NCBI RefSeq assembly: GCF_947495255.1
Contig: NZ_CANLYI010000005.1
Coordinates: forward strand, 310,001-374,000
Source: an uncultured Winogradskyella sp.
GTDB lineage: Bacteria; Bacteroidota; Bacteroidia; Flavobacteriales; Flavobacteriaceae
Reading direction: 5' to 3'
DNA length: 64,000 nt
Of the stretch, positions 9,079-18,066 are shown in pieces. Below the pieces are notes generated by a model that was not told where the DNA came from, ran no database searches, and saw nothing but the letters and a program-made list of their open reading frames with translations. A program made the position numbers and the translations under genes. Each line of letters begins with the position of its first letter. Position 1 is the first letter of the stretch.

Positions 9079-10365
9079 ATGAAACAGGTGATTTACTGTG
9101 GTTTAACCTCAAAGATATATAGTCTTTGTATTGTACTTTTACTTACGTTTTCAACTTCTCTTATTGCTCAAGAAGGTGATCCAGCTAATGGAAAATCACT
9201 TTTTAATTCTAATTGTGCGGCATGTCACAAATTGGATAAGCCAATGACTGGTCCTGCTCTACGTAATATAGAAGCAAGATTAGCCGATGAGCAAGGTTTA
9301 GATAGAGAGTGGTTGACGTCTTGGATTAGAAATAGTTCTGCGCTAATCAAATCTGGTGATGCGTATGCTAACAAAGTGTATAGTGATTATAACGGTGTTG
9401 CCATGACGCCTTTTCCTCAGTTGAGTGATACGGATATCTCCGATATTTTAGCTTATACTGCTGCTCCGGCTCCCGCACCTGTTGTTGTTGAAAAGACGAC
9501 TGGCGAGGCCTCTGGAGAACAAGGAGGAGTTTCAAATAATCTAATTCTTGGAGCTTTAGCTTTATTGTTTGCTCTATTGGCAATGGCATTAGTATTAGTG
9601 AAACGTACATTAGATCGTTTTGCTGAAGCAAAAGGTTTAGACGTTGTTACGGAAAACAAAAGAACACCATTATGGAAAGCGTTTGCTCAAAATCAATTCT
9701 TAGTACTAGTTACTGCAATATTCTTTTTGCTTGCTAGTGGTTATTTTGTTTATGGTTATTTAATGCAGGTTGGTGTAGATCAGGGTTACGAGCCGGTTCA
9801 GCCAATACATTATTCACATAGAATTCATGCAGGTGATAACGGTATTGATTGTAAATATTGTCACTCTTCTGCAAGAGTAAGTAAGACTTCAGGCATTCCT
9901 TCTTTAAATGTATGTATGAATTGTCATAAGTCTATATCAGAAGTAGCACCAGAAACTTTAGCTGAAGGTGAAGAGTTTGGAGTTAATTATAATGCTGAAA
10001 TTCAAAAATTATACGATGCAATTGGATGGGATGGAACTGGTTATACTGGAGAGTCTCAGCCAGTAAAATGGATTCGTATTCATAATTTACCAGACTTTGC
10101 ATACTTTAATCACTCACAACACGTAACTGTTGGTGGTATTGAGTGTCAAACTTGTCATGGTCCAGTTGAAGAAATGGAAATTATGTATCAACACGCTCCA
10201 TTAACAATGGGTTGGTGTATTAACTGTCACAGAGAAACTGACGTAAAAGTTAAGGATAACGCATATTACACTAAAATTCACGAAGAACTATCTAAAAAGT
10301 ATGGTGTTGAGCAGTTAACTGCAGCACAAATGGGTGGTTTAGAATGTGGTAAGTGTCATTATTAA
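9079..10365 (+). CDS. actA: Alternative complex III multihaem cytochrome c subunit ActA
   Basis: With the ATG at 9079 the protein has 429 codons including stop and starts with a proper signal peptide (hydrophobic SLCIVLLLTFSTSLIAQ). The frame is open back to an ATG at 8986, but that one overlaps the predicted promoter. A monohaem cytochrome c domain comes first (CAACH at residues 46-50). Two membrane helices follow, then a C-terminal region with five more CxxCH motifs: CKYCH, CMNCH, CQTCH, CINCH and CGKCH. ActA passes electrons from quinol oxidation to a cytochrome c or directly to the oxidase. Six motifs is one more than the five described for Rhodothermus ActA; the extra one is the N-terminal domain. 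It is first of the eight-gene respiratory operon. Confidence 0.92.
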   Translation: MKQVIYCGLTSKIYSLCIVLLLTFSTSLIAQEGDPANGKSLFNSNCAACHKLDKPMTGPALRNIEARLADEQGLDREWLTSWIRNSSALIKSGDAYANKVYSDYNGVAMTPFPQLSDTDISDILAYTAAPAPAPVVVEKTTGEASGEQGGVSNNLILGALALLFALLAMALVLVKRTLDRFAEAKGLDVVTENKRTPLWKAFAQNQFLVLVTAIFFLLASGYFVYGYLMQVGVDQGYEPVQPIHYSHRIHAGDNGIDCKYCHSSARVSKTSGIPSLNVCMNCHKSISEVAPETLAEGEEFGVNYNAEIQKLYDAIGWDGTGYTGESQPVKWIRIHNLPDFAYFNHSQHVTVGGIECQTCHGPVEEMEIMYQHAPLTMGWCINCHRETDVKVKDNAYYTKIHEELSKKYGVEQLTAAQMGGLECGKCHY

Positions 10366-10467
10366 TAAAAAGAATAAATTTAAAGAAATACGGTAAGCCG
10401 AATTTAATAAGCTAGTAGCTCATTAGATATTGTTAATCGTAAGTCAAAAAAATCATAAATAAACACT

Positions 10468-13400
10468 ATGTCATCAAACAAGAAATACTGGAAAAGTGTT
10501 GAAGAGCTAAACGAGAATAGCTCTATTGTTGAGGCGCTACAACAAAACGAGTTTGTGGAAGAGATTCCTACAGATGAGTTTTTGGGAGATAAAGAGTCGT
10601 TAGAGTCTTCGTCTACTTCGCGTCGTGATTTCTTAAAATACGTTGGTTTTAGTACTGCAGCAGCTTCTTTAGCGGCTTGTGAAGGACCAGTGATTAAATC
10701 AATACCTTATATTGTTCAACCAACGGAAATTATTCCAGGTGTGGCAAATTATTATGCAACTACGATTGCAAATGGATTTGATTTTGCTAGTGTTTTAGTA
10801 AAGACAAGAGAAGGGCGACCAATTAAAATTGAAAATAACACGGATGCTTCTACCAACGGAATAGCAAATGCGAGAGTTAATGCTTCAGTTTTAGGGTTGT
10901 ATGATAATCTAAGAGTAAAGGCACCAATGAAAGGTGATTCGAAAATCTCTTGGGAGACTTTTATGTCTGAAACAACTTCAACATTAAAAGGACTAAATGG
11001 TAAGTCTATTGTATTGTTAACGCAATCAATACCAAGTCCTTCTACTCATAAATTAATTGCAGAGTTTAAAGCTAAGTATGGCAACGTCACACATGTTGCT
11101 TATGATGCGGTTTCAGAATCTGCAACTTTAGATGCTTACCAAGCTAAGTACGGAAGAAGAGGAATGGCTAATTACGATTTCTCTAAAGCTAAAACGATTG
11201 TTTCTATTGGAGCTGATTTCTTAGGAGATTGGCAAGGTGGAGGTTTTGATTCTGGTTATGCAGCAAAGCGTATTCCTGATCATGGTAAAATGTCTAGACA
11301 TATTCAGTTTGAATCTAATATGTCATTAACTGGTGCAAATGCAGATAAGCGTGTGCCATTAACACCAAGTCAACAAAAATTAGTTTTAGCTAAATTATAT
11401 AGTGAAGTAACTGGGAATTCTGCAGGAGGTGTAAAGCTTACTGAAGGATTAGATGCAGCAGTAAAAGCAGCAGCTAAAGAGTTAAGTTTAGCTGGTAGAA
11501 ATGGTGTTGTTGTAACAGGGGTTCAAGATGTAAATGCTCAGACAACTGTATTAGAGATTAATGCATATCTTAGAAGTGCAGCATTTGATCCTAGTACAAC
11601 TATAAACACAAGACAAGGTAGTGATAAAGCTGTTTCTCAGTTAGTAGCTGATATGAAAGCTGGAAAAGTTGGAGCTATTATTATGGACGGGGTGAATCCG
11701 GTTTACACGTTGCCAAATGCTTCAGATTTTAAAGAAGGATTGGCTAAAACGGAATTATCGGTTGCTTTTTCAATGAAGCAAGATGAAACGTCTACAATTT
11801 GTCAGTACATCGCTGCTACACCTCATAACTTAGAATCTTGGGGAGATTATGAATTAAAGACTGGTCATTATTCTATGATGCAGCCAACAATTCGTCCTTT
11901 ATTTGATACTAAGCAGTTTCAGGAAGTGTTAATGAGTTGGACTGGTTCTACATGTTCTTATAGAGATTATTTAAAATCTGTTTGGACTAAGGATATTTTA
12001 AATGGAGCTTCATTTAATAAAGCAGTTCAAGATGGAGTATTTGTAACACGTACTGCTGGAAGTGGTAGTAGTTCAAATGGTTCGTCATCAACGATTGATT
12101 CTTCTTCTACAGAATTAAAAGATAAAAAAGATAGAACGTTTTTAGGTGGTGTTATACATGATGTTGCTGTAGGAGTTGGTATCAAAGATGAAGATAAAGA
12201 TGAGTATGTTACTAGTACGACGTCTACAACAGTAAATAATACAGGGAGTAGTAATGCGGATGTAAGTTCAGTATTGACTGGAGGAGCTGCAGCATTAGCT
12301 TTAGCTAAAACAAAGGTTTCTGAAGGTATGGAGTTGTCACTTTATACTAAAACAGGAATGGGTGATGGCCAACAAGCTAATAACCCTTGGTTACAAGAGT
12401 TTCCTGACCCGATAACAAGAACAACTTGGGATAACTATTTAACGGTATCTCAAGCTGATGCTGATAAATTAGAATTAAAAAATTGGAATGTTGCAAATGG
12501 TGGTTTAAATGGTAGCTACGCTAAAGTTTCAGTAAATGGAGCAGAAGCGATTACAGTACCAGTAATTATTCAACCGGGTCAAGCAAAAGGGTCTGTAGGA
12601 TTGTCATTTGGTTTTGGAAGAACGTCTAAGGCTTTAAAAGATGAAATGAAAACAGGTGTTAATGCTTATCCATTATACCAAAATTTCAATTCAGTACAAA
12701 GTGTGTCTATTGAAAAAGCTGTTGGTGAACATGAGTTTGCTTGTGTACAGTTGCACAATACTTTAATGGGTCGTGGTGACATTATTAAAGAAACGACTTT
12801 AGAAATATTTAATACTTACGATAGAGAAGATAAAAAGCACGGATGGAATAAAGTTCCTGTAGTGTCTTTAAATCATAATCCTGTAAAGGTAACTGAATCA
12901 GAGGTTGATTTATGGGATGAATTTGACCGTTCAATTGGTCATCACTTCAACTTATCAATTGATTTAAATGCATGTACAGGTTGTGGATCATGTGTTATTG
13001 CATGTCATGCTGAAAACAATGTACCTGTAGTTGGTAAATCTGAAATGAGACGTAGTAGAGATATGCACTGGTTGCGTATTGATAGATACTATTCTCATCA
13101 AGAAACATTTGAAGCTGACGATGCTAAAAAAGAGGGTTTCAATGGCTTATTTGGTGACAATGGTTCTTTAGGAGGTTTTGGTGAGATGGAAAATCCTGCT
13201 GATAATCCACAAGTGGCTTTTCAACCTGTAATGTGTCAACATTGTAACCATGCACCTTGTGAAACAGTTTGTCCTGTTGCAGCAACTGCTCATGGTCGTC
13301 AAGGTCAAAACCACATGGCTTATAACCGTTGTGTAGGTACGAGATATTGTGCTAACAACTGTCCTTATAAAGTACGTCGTTTTAACTGGTTCTTATATAA

Positions 13401-13758
13401 TAAGAACGATGAGTTTGATTATTACATGAATGACGATTTAGGTCGCATGGTATTAAATCCAGATGTAACTGTTCGTTCTCGTGGTGTTATGGAAAAATGT
13501 TCTATGTGTATTCAAAAAACACAAAAAACAATTTTAGATGCTAAACGTGAAGGTCGTTTAGTTAAAGATGGGGAATTCCAAACAGCTTGTTCTGCAGCAT
13601 GTGGAAATGGAGCTATGATTTTTGGAGATGTTAATGATAAAGACAGTAAGATTACTGCATTAAAAGAAGATGATCGTATGTATCACTTGTTAGAAAGTGT
13701 TGGGACAAAACCTAATGTTATCTATCAGACAAAAGTGAGAAACACATCAAAAGCATAA
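10468..13758 (+). CDS. actB: Alternative complex III iron-sulfur subunit ActB
   Basis: 1096 residues, a fusion of a molybdopterin-oxidoreductase-like part without obvious cofactor role (about 80-800) and a ferredoxin-like part (about 820-1060). A Tat-like motif SRRDFLK (51-57) is followed by a hydrophobic stretch and a lipobox cysteine, SLAAC, at residue 71, so it is probably a Tat-exported lipoprotein. The ferredoxin part has CTGCGSCVIAC (836-846), CQHCNHAPCETVCP, CVGTRYCANNCP and CSMC plus distal CSAAC. One site has Thr where a cysteine would be, consistent with three 4Fe-4S clusters and one 3Fe-4S cluster as in known ActB. A Ser/Thr-rich, probably disordered segment lies at about 530-615. 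Confidence 0.95.
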   Translation: MSSNKKYWKSVEELNENSSIVEALQQNEFVEEIPTDEFLGDKESLESSSTSRRDFLKYVGFSTAAASLAACEGPVIKSIPYIVQPTEIIPGVANYYATTIANGFDFASVLVKTREGRPIKIENNTDASTNGIANARVNASVLGLYDNLRVKAPMKGDSKISWETFMSETTSTLKGLNGKSIVLLTQSIPSPSTHKLIAEFKAKYGNVTHVAYDAVSESATLDAYQAKYGRRGMANYDFSKAKTIVSIGADFLGDWQGGGFDSGYAAKRIPDHGKMSRHIQFESNMSLTGANADKRVPLTPSQQKLVLAKLYSEVTGNSAGGVKLTEGLDAAVKAAAKELSLAGRNGVVVTGVQDVNAQTTVLEINAYLRSAAFDPSTTINTRQGSDKAVSQLVADMKAGKVGAIIMDGVNPVYTLPNASDFKEGLAKTELSVAFSMKQDETSTICQYIAATPHNLESWGDYELKTGHYSMMQPTIRPLFDTKQFQEVLMSWTGSTCSYRDYLKSVWTKDILNGASFNKAVQDGVFVTRTAGSGSSSNGSSSTIDSSSTELKDKKDRTFLGGVIHDVAVGVGIKDEDKDEYVTSTTSTTVNNTGSSNADVSSVLTGGAAALALAKTKVSEGMELSLYTKTGMGDGQQANNPWLQEFPDPITRTTWDNYLTVSQADADKLELKNWNVANGGLNGSYAKVSVNGAEAITVPVIIQPGQAKGSVGLSFGFGRTSKALKDEMKTGVNAYPLYQNFNSVQSVSIEKAVGEHEFACVQLHNTLMGRGDIIKETTLEIFNTYDREDKKHGWNKVPVVSLNHNPVKVTESEVDLWDEFDRSIGHHFNLSIDLNACTGCGSCVIACHAENNVPVVGKSEMRRSRDMHWLRIDRYYSHQETFEADDAKKEGFNGLFGDNGSLGGFGEMENPADNPQVAFQPVMCQHCNHAPCETVCPVAATAHGRQGQNHMAYNRCVGTRYCANNCPYKVRRFNWFLYNKNDEFDYYMNDDLGRMVLNPDVTVRSRGVMEKCSMCIQKTQKTILDAKREGRLVKDGEFQTACSAACGNGAMIFGDVNDKDSKITALKEDDRMYHLLESVGTKPNVIYQTKVRNTSKA

Positions 13759-13785
13759 AATAATTAAAGAAACAAGTATATAATT

Positions 13786-15534
13786 ATGGCGTCTCATTAC
13801 GAAGCACCTATTAGAAGACCTTTAGTAACTGGAGAAAAATCGTATCACGATGTTACAGTTGATGTAGCAAGACCAGTTGAAGGCAAAGCCAACAGAGCAT
13901 GGTGGATTGTTTTCAGTATTGCTTTGGTAGCATTCCTTTGGGGAATAGGTTGTATTATTTATACAGTATCTACGGGTATTGGAGTTTGGGGTCTTAACAA
14001 GACTGTAAACTGGGCTTGGGATATTACTAACTTCGTTTGGTGGGTTGGTATTGGTCATGCAGGAACATTAATTTCTGCAGTACTATTATTATTCCGTCAA
14101 AAATGGAGAATGGCAATTAACCGTTCTGCTGAAGCAATGACAATTTTCTCTGTAGTCCAAGCAGGTTTATTTCCAATTATTCACATGGGTCGTCCATGGT
14201 TAGCATATTGGGTATTACCAATTCCTAATCAATTTGGTTCATTGTGGGTAAACTTTAACTCACCATTGCTTTGGGATGTATTCGCAATTTCTACATATTT
14301 ATCTGTGTCATTAGTCTTCTGGTGGACGGGTTTATTACCGGATTTCGCGATGTTAAGAGATAGAGCGGTTAAACCTTTTCAAAAGAAAATTTACTCTTTA
14401 GTAAGTTTCGGTTGGTCTGGTAGAGCGAAAGATTGGCAACGTTTTGAAGAAGTGTCTTTAGTACTTGCTGGTTTAGCAACACCTTTAGTACTTTCTGTGC
14501 ACACAATTGTATCTTTTGATTTTGCTACTTCAGTAATACCAGGTTGGCATACAACAATTTTCCCACCTTATTTCGTTGCAGGTGCGGTATTCTCAGGATT
14601 CGCAATGGTAAATACGCTTCTTATTATTATGAGAAAAGTTTGTAGCCTTGAGGACTATATTACAGTGCAACACATCGAATTAATGAACATTGTAATTATG
14701 ATTACTGGTTCTATTGTAGGTGTGGCATATATCACTGAGCTATTTATTGCATGGTATTCTGGTGTAGAATACGAACAGTATGCATTCTTAAATAGAGCAA
14801 CTGGTCCTTATTGGTGGGCTTATTGGGCAATGATGTCTTGTAATGTTTTCTCTCCACAATTTATGTGGTTTAAGAAATTAAGAACAAGTATTATGTTCTC
14901 ATTCTTCATCTCTATTGTCGTAAACATTGGTATGTGGTTTGAGCGTTTTGTAATTATTGTAACATCATTACATAGAGATTATTTACCATCATCTTGGTCT
15001 ATGTTCTCTCCTACATTTGTTGATATCGGTATTTTTATTGGAACTATAGGATTCTTCTTTGTATTATTCTTGTTGTATTCACGTACATTCCCAGTAATAG
15101 CACAAGCAGAAGTTAAAACAATATTAAAGTCTTCAGGTGAACGTTATAAAAACATTAGAGAACGAGGTGATAGCCTAGTTGGTACTGGTGCTGATAGTAG
15201 AACATCTAAACCTATTGCTTTTAATTCAATTACAACTGCTCCAGATAAGCCTGCAGAATTACCAAAAAATAATGATGAAAAGCTAAATAGCTTATTTGAA
15301 GGAATTGGTAAATTTGATGCGGCAACTCAAACAGCTGATGATTTAAAAACTGTTAATGGAATTGGTCCTAAAATGGAAGAAGTTCTTAATAGTATAGGTA
15401 TTTATACTTTCCTTCAGGTAAGTAAAATGACGAAAAAAGAATATGATTTGTTAGATTCAATTACAGGTTCTTTCCCAGGAAGAGCAGAACGTGATGATTG
15501 GTCAGGACAAGCTAAAAACTTATTAAACAACTAA
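13786..15534 (+). CDS. actC: Alternative complex III membrane subunit ActC (NrfD-like) with C-terminal helix-hairpin-helix extension
   Basis: 582 residues. The first 460 or so are a NrfD/PsrC-type quinol-oxidising membrane subunit of about ten helices, with conserved stretches such as TNFVWWVGIGHAG and FPIIHMGRPW. Beyond a polar linker, residues 518-582 form an added domain with VNGIGPKMEEVLNSIGIYTF and FPGRAERDDW, which matches small helix-hairpin-helix modules found as C-terminal tails on other Bacteroidota proteins. ActC homologues are normally about 460-480 residues, so this is a fusion. The gene is 27 bases after actB and 8 bases before actD. Confidence 0.93.
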   Translation: MASHYEAPIRRPLVTGEKSYHDVTVDVARPVEGKANRAWWIVFSIALVAFLWGIGCIIYTVSTGIGVWGLNKTVNWAWDITNFVWWVGIGHAGTLISAVLLLFRQKWRMAINRSAEAMTIFSVVQAGLFPIIHMGRPWLAYWVLPIPNQFGSLWVNFNSPLLWDVFAISTYLSVSLVFWWTGLLPDFAMLRDRAVKPFQKKIYSLVSFGWSGRAKDWQRFEEVSLVLAGLATPLVLSVHTIVSFDFATSVIPGWHTTIFPPYFVAGAVFSGFAMVNTLLIIMRKVCSLEDYITVQHIELMNIVIMITGSIVGVAYITELFIAWYSGVEYEQYAFLNRATGPYWWAYWAMMSCNVFSPQFMWFKKLRTSIMFSFFISIVVNIGMWFERFVIIVTSLHRDYLPSSWSMFSPTFVDIGIFIGTIGFFFVLFLLYSRTFPVIAQAEVKTILKSSGERYKNIRERGDSLVGTGADSRTSKPIAFNSITTAPDKPAELPKNNDEKLNSLFEGIGKFDAATQTADDLKTVNGIGPKMEEVLNSIGIYTFLQVSKMTKKEYDLLDSITGSFPGRAERDDWSGQAKNLLNN

Positions 15535-15542
15535 TATAGTCT

Positions 15543-16082
15543 ATGGAAGCTTCGAAAGTAATTCATGCTATTTATACAGATGATGATGTATTAATGTCAG
15601 CCGTTAAAAAGGTAAAGGCAGAAAAATATCACATTGAAGAAATATACACTCCTTTTCCGGTTCACGGACTAGATAAGGCAATGGGATTAGCACCAACACG
15701 TTTAGCAATAACAGCATTTATTTATGGTTGTATTGGTTTAACAGTTGCTGTTGTAATGATGAATTTCATAATGATTAAAGATTGGCCTCAAGATATTGGA
15801 GGTAAGCCGAGCTTTAGTTATTTAGAAAATATGCCAGCATTTGTGCCTATTATGTTTGAACTTACAGTATTTTTTGCTGCTCACTTAATGGTTATTACAT
15901 TCTATATGAGAAGTAGAATGTGGCCTTTTAAAAAGGCAGAAAATCCTGATCCAAGAACTACAGATGACCATTTTTTAATGGAAATTGCAGTTCATAATAA
16001 TGAAGAATCATTAACTAACTTGTTGAAAGAGACAGGAGCAGTTGAGATAAATATTGTTGATAATAATGAAGATGCACATTAA
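15543..16082 (+). CDS. actD: Alternative complex III subunit ActD (DUF3341)
   Basis: 179 residues. The N-terminal cytoplasmic part (about 1-50, with IHAIYTDDDVLMSAVKKVK and the motif YTPFPVHGLDKAMG) is followed by two transmembrane helices (about 55-80 and 100-125) and a polar tail. This is the DUF3341 architecture of ActD, a structural membrane subunit with no cofactors. Position between actC and actE is the standard order. Confidence 0.93.
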   Translation: MEASKVIHAIYTDDDVLMSAVKKVKAEKYHIEEIYTPFPVHGLDKAMGLAPTRLAITAFIYGCIGLTVAVVMMNFIMIKDWPQDIGGKPSFSYLENMPAFVPIMFELTVFFAAHLMVITFYMRSRMWPFKKAENPDPRTTDDHFLMEIAVHNNEESLTNLLKETGAVEINIVDNNEDAH

Positions 16083-16083
16083 T

Positions 16084-16644
16084 ATGAAGACAGTAGCGAA
16101 ATTTAGCGCAGTTATAGTTGTATTGGTTAGTCTTGTGTCTTGCCAAAAGACCTCAAGTCGAAACTATCAATACATGCCTAATATGTATGAGTCAATTGGC
16201 TATGAGACGTATCAGGAGTCTGATGCATTTGGTAATGGTGTAGAAGCACAGTTGCCAGCAGAAGGGTCAATTCCAAGAGGTGATTTTATGCCATTTGAAA
16301 TTGAAAACACTAATGATGGTTATGCTTTTGCAAAGGCTAATTTAATTAGTCCTTTAGATTCTACGCAAGTGGATTATGAGGTAGGTGGACCATTATACAA
16401 TATTTATTGTGGAATCTGTCACGGTAATAAAGGTGATGGAAAAGGTAAATTAGTTCAACGTGAAAAAATATTAGGTGTTCCTAGTTATGCGGATGTTGGA
16501 AGGGCAATTACAACAGGTAGTATTTACCATACTTTATATTATGGTAAAAACACAATGGGTTCATATGCTAACCAATTGAACGAAAATGAGCGTTGGCAAG
16601 TTGTTGCTTATGTTGAGAAGCTTAAAGCAGATTTAGAAAAGTAA
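16084..16644 (+). CDS. actE: Alternative complex III monohaem cytochrome c lipoprotein ActE
   Basis: The best start is the ATG at 16084, one base after the actD stop; an upstream in-frame ATG at 16054 lies within actD and would put charged residues before the signal peptide. From 16084 the protein has 186 residues with a lipoprotein signal (VLVSLVSC). One haem motif, CGICH, is followed by the typical GNKGDGKG loop. The distal Met ligand is probably in NTMGSYANQL. It is the monohaem subunit that hands electrons on in the act complex. Confidence 0.92.
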   Translation: MKTVAKFSAVIVVLVSLVSCQKTSSRNYQYMPNMYESIGYETYQESDAFGNGVEAQLPAEGSIPRGDFMPFEIENTNDGYAFAKANLISPLDSTQVDYEVGGPLYNIYCGICHGNKGDGKGKLVQREKILGVPSYADVGRAITTGSIYHTLYYGKNTMGSYANQLNENERWQVVAYVEKLKADLEK

Positions 16645-16666
16645 GATTTAGATAAAGATTATATAA

Positions 16667-18043
16667 ATGGAATATAAAATTTCAAATCGATTAAGAATAG
16701 GTGCTATCGTTTTAATGGTTTTAGGACTATTAGGTGTTGGTTACGGCTTTATGGATGCACATAGTGTGACTGAAGAGAATATAACTGAATTTTTAGCGAA
16801 TGAAGATCATCATGGAGATGCTCATGCTGAAGAATCTCATACTGATTCGAATGAAGCAGCAGCGTTACATGTAGATGACAATCATGGCGAAGAAGCACAC
16901 GGATCTTCGCATGCTGAGTCTGACCACGGAATGAGTCATGAAGAGCATGTATTACATCAGATACATAATAGACCATGGTCTGCTTTATATATAGCGGCTT
17001 TCTTTTTCTTTATGATTGCGTTAGGTGTATTAGCGTTTTATGCAGTACAATATGCAGCACAAGCAGGTTGGTCACCAGTCTTATTTAGAGTAATGGAAGG
17101 AATTACATCGTATGTATTACCTGGTGGGTTATTAGTATTGGCTGTCGCATTTGCTGCAGATAGTCATTTATTTGTTTGGTTAACAGATGGTGTAACTGAA
17201 GTAGGTAATGATAATTATGACGCATTAGTGGCTGGAAAATCAGGATGGTTAAACAAAACAGGATTTTTTATAAGAGGTCTTATTTTCTTAGCTGGTTGGT
17301 CGTTATATCGTCATTTTTCAAGAAAGTTTTCGTTGGCTCAAGATAGTGCAGATGATAACCGTTACTTTAAAAAGAATTTCAGAATTGCTGCGGCATTTTT
17401 AGTATTCTTTATTTACACTGAATCTATGATGTCTTGGGATTGGATAATGAGTGTAGATCCACACTGGTTTAGTACGTTATTTGGTTGGTATTTATTAGCA
17501 GGTATGCTTGTTTGTGGTATTACTGTAATCGCTATGATTGCTATCTACTTAAAATCTAAAGGCTTATTAGAGCATGTAAATGATAGTCATATTCATGATT
17601 TAGCTAAATTTATGTTTGGATTTAGTGTTTTCTGGACATACCTATGGTTCTCTCAATTTATGTTAATCTGGTATTCAAATATCCCGGAGGAAGTGACTTA
17701 CTTTGTAACACGTATTGAGGATTATAATTTACCATTCTTTGGTATGATAGCGATGAATTTTATATTCCCACTATTATTATTAATGAATAGTGATTTCAAA
17801 CGTGTAAATTGGTTTGTAATTATGGCTGGAGTTGTAATACTTTGTGGTCATTATATAGATATTTTCAATATGATTATGCCTGCAACTGTAGGAGATAGAT
17901 GGTTTATTGGAATTCCTGAGATTGGGTCTATTTTATTATTTGCTGGTATATTTTTGTTGGTCGTTTTTACAGCGCTTAGCAAACATCCATTATTGGCAAA
18001 AAGAAGCCCATTCATTGAGGAAAGTAAACATTTCCATTATTAA
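16667..18043 (+). CDS. actF: Alternative complex III membrane subunit ActF
   Basis: 458 residues. After one N-terminal helix (about 9-27) comes a soluble loop very rich in His, Asp and Glu (about 37-98, including DHHGDAHAEESHTD and HGMSHEEHVLHQIH). It is followed by nine or so helices of the NrfD-like ActF fold, with the conserved segment SMMSWDWIMSVDPHWFSTLF. ActF forms the second membrane half of the complex together with ActC and lies next to the oxidase genes. The His-rich loop has the look of a metal-binding segment; that is inference. Confidence 0.92.
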   Translation: MEYKISNRLRIGAIVLMVLGLLGVGYGFMDAHSVTEENITEFLANEDHHGDAHAEESHTDSNEAAALHVDDNHGEEAHGSSHAESDHGMSHEEHVLHQIHNRPWSALYIAAFFFFMIALGVLAFYAVQYAAQAGWSPVLFRVMEGITSYVLPGGLLVLAVAFAADSHLFVWLTDGVTEVGNDNYDALVAGKSGWLNKTGFFIRGLIFLAGWSLYRHFSRKFSLAQDSADDNRYFKKNFRIAAAFLVFFIYTESMMSWDWIMSVDPHWFSTLFGWYLLAGMLVCGITVIAMIAIYLKSKGLLEHVNDSHIHDLAKFMFGFSVFWTYLWFSQFMLIWYSNIPEEVTYFVTRIEDYNLPFFGMIAMNFIFPLLLLMNSDFKRVNWFVIMAGVVILCGHYIDIFNMIMPATVGDRWFIGIPEIGSILLFAGIFLLVVFTALSKHPLLAKRSPFIEESKHFHY

Positions 18044-18066
18044 TATAAAAAAGAACAGAAACGATA

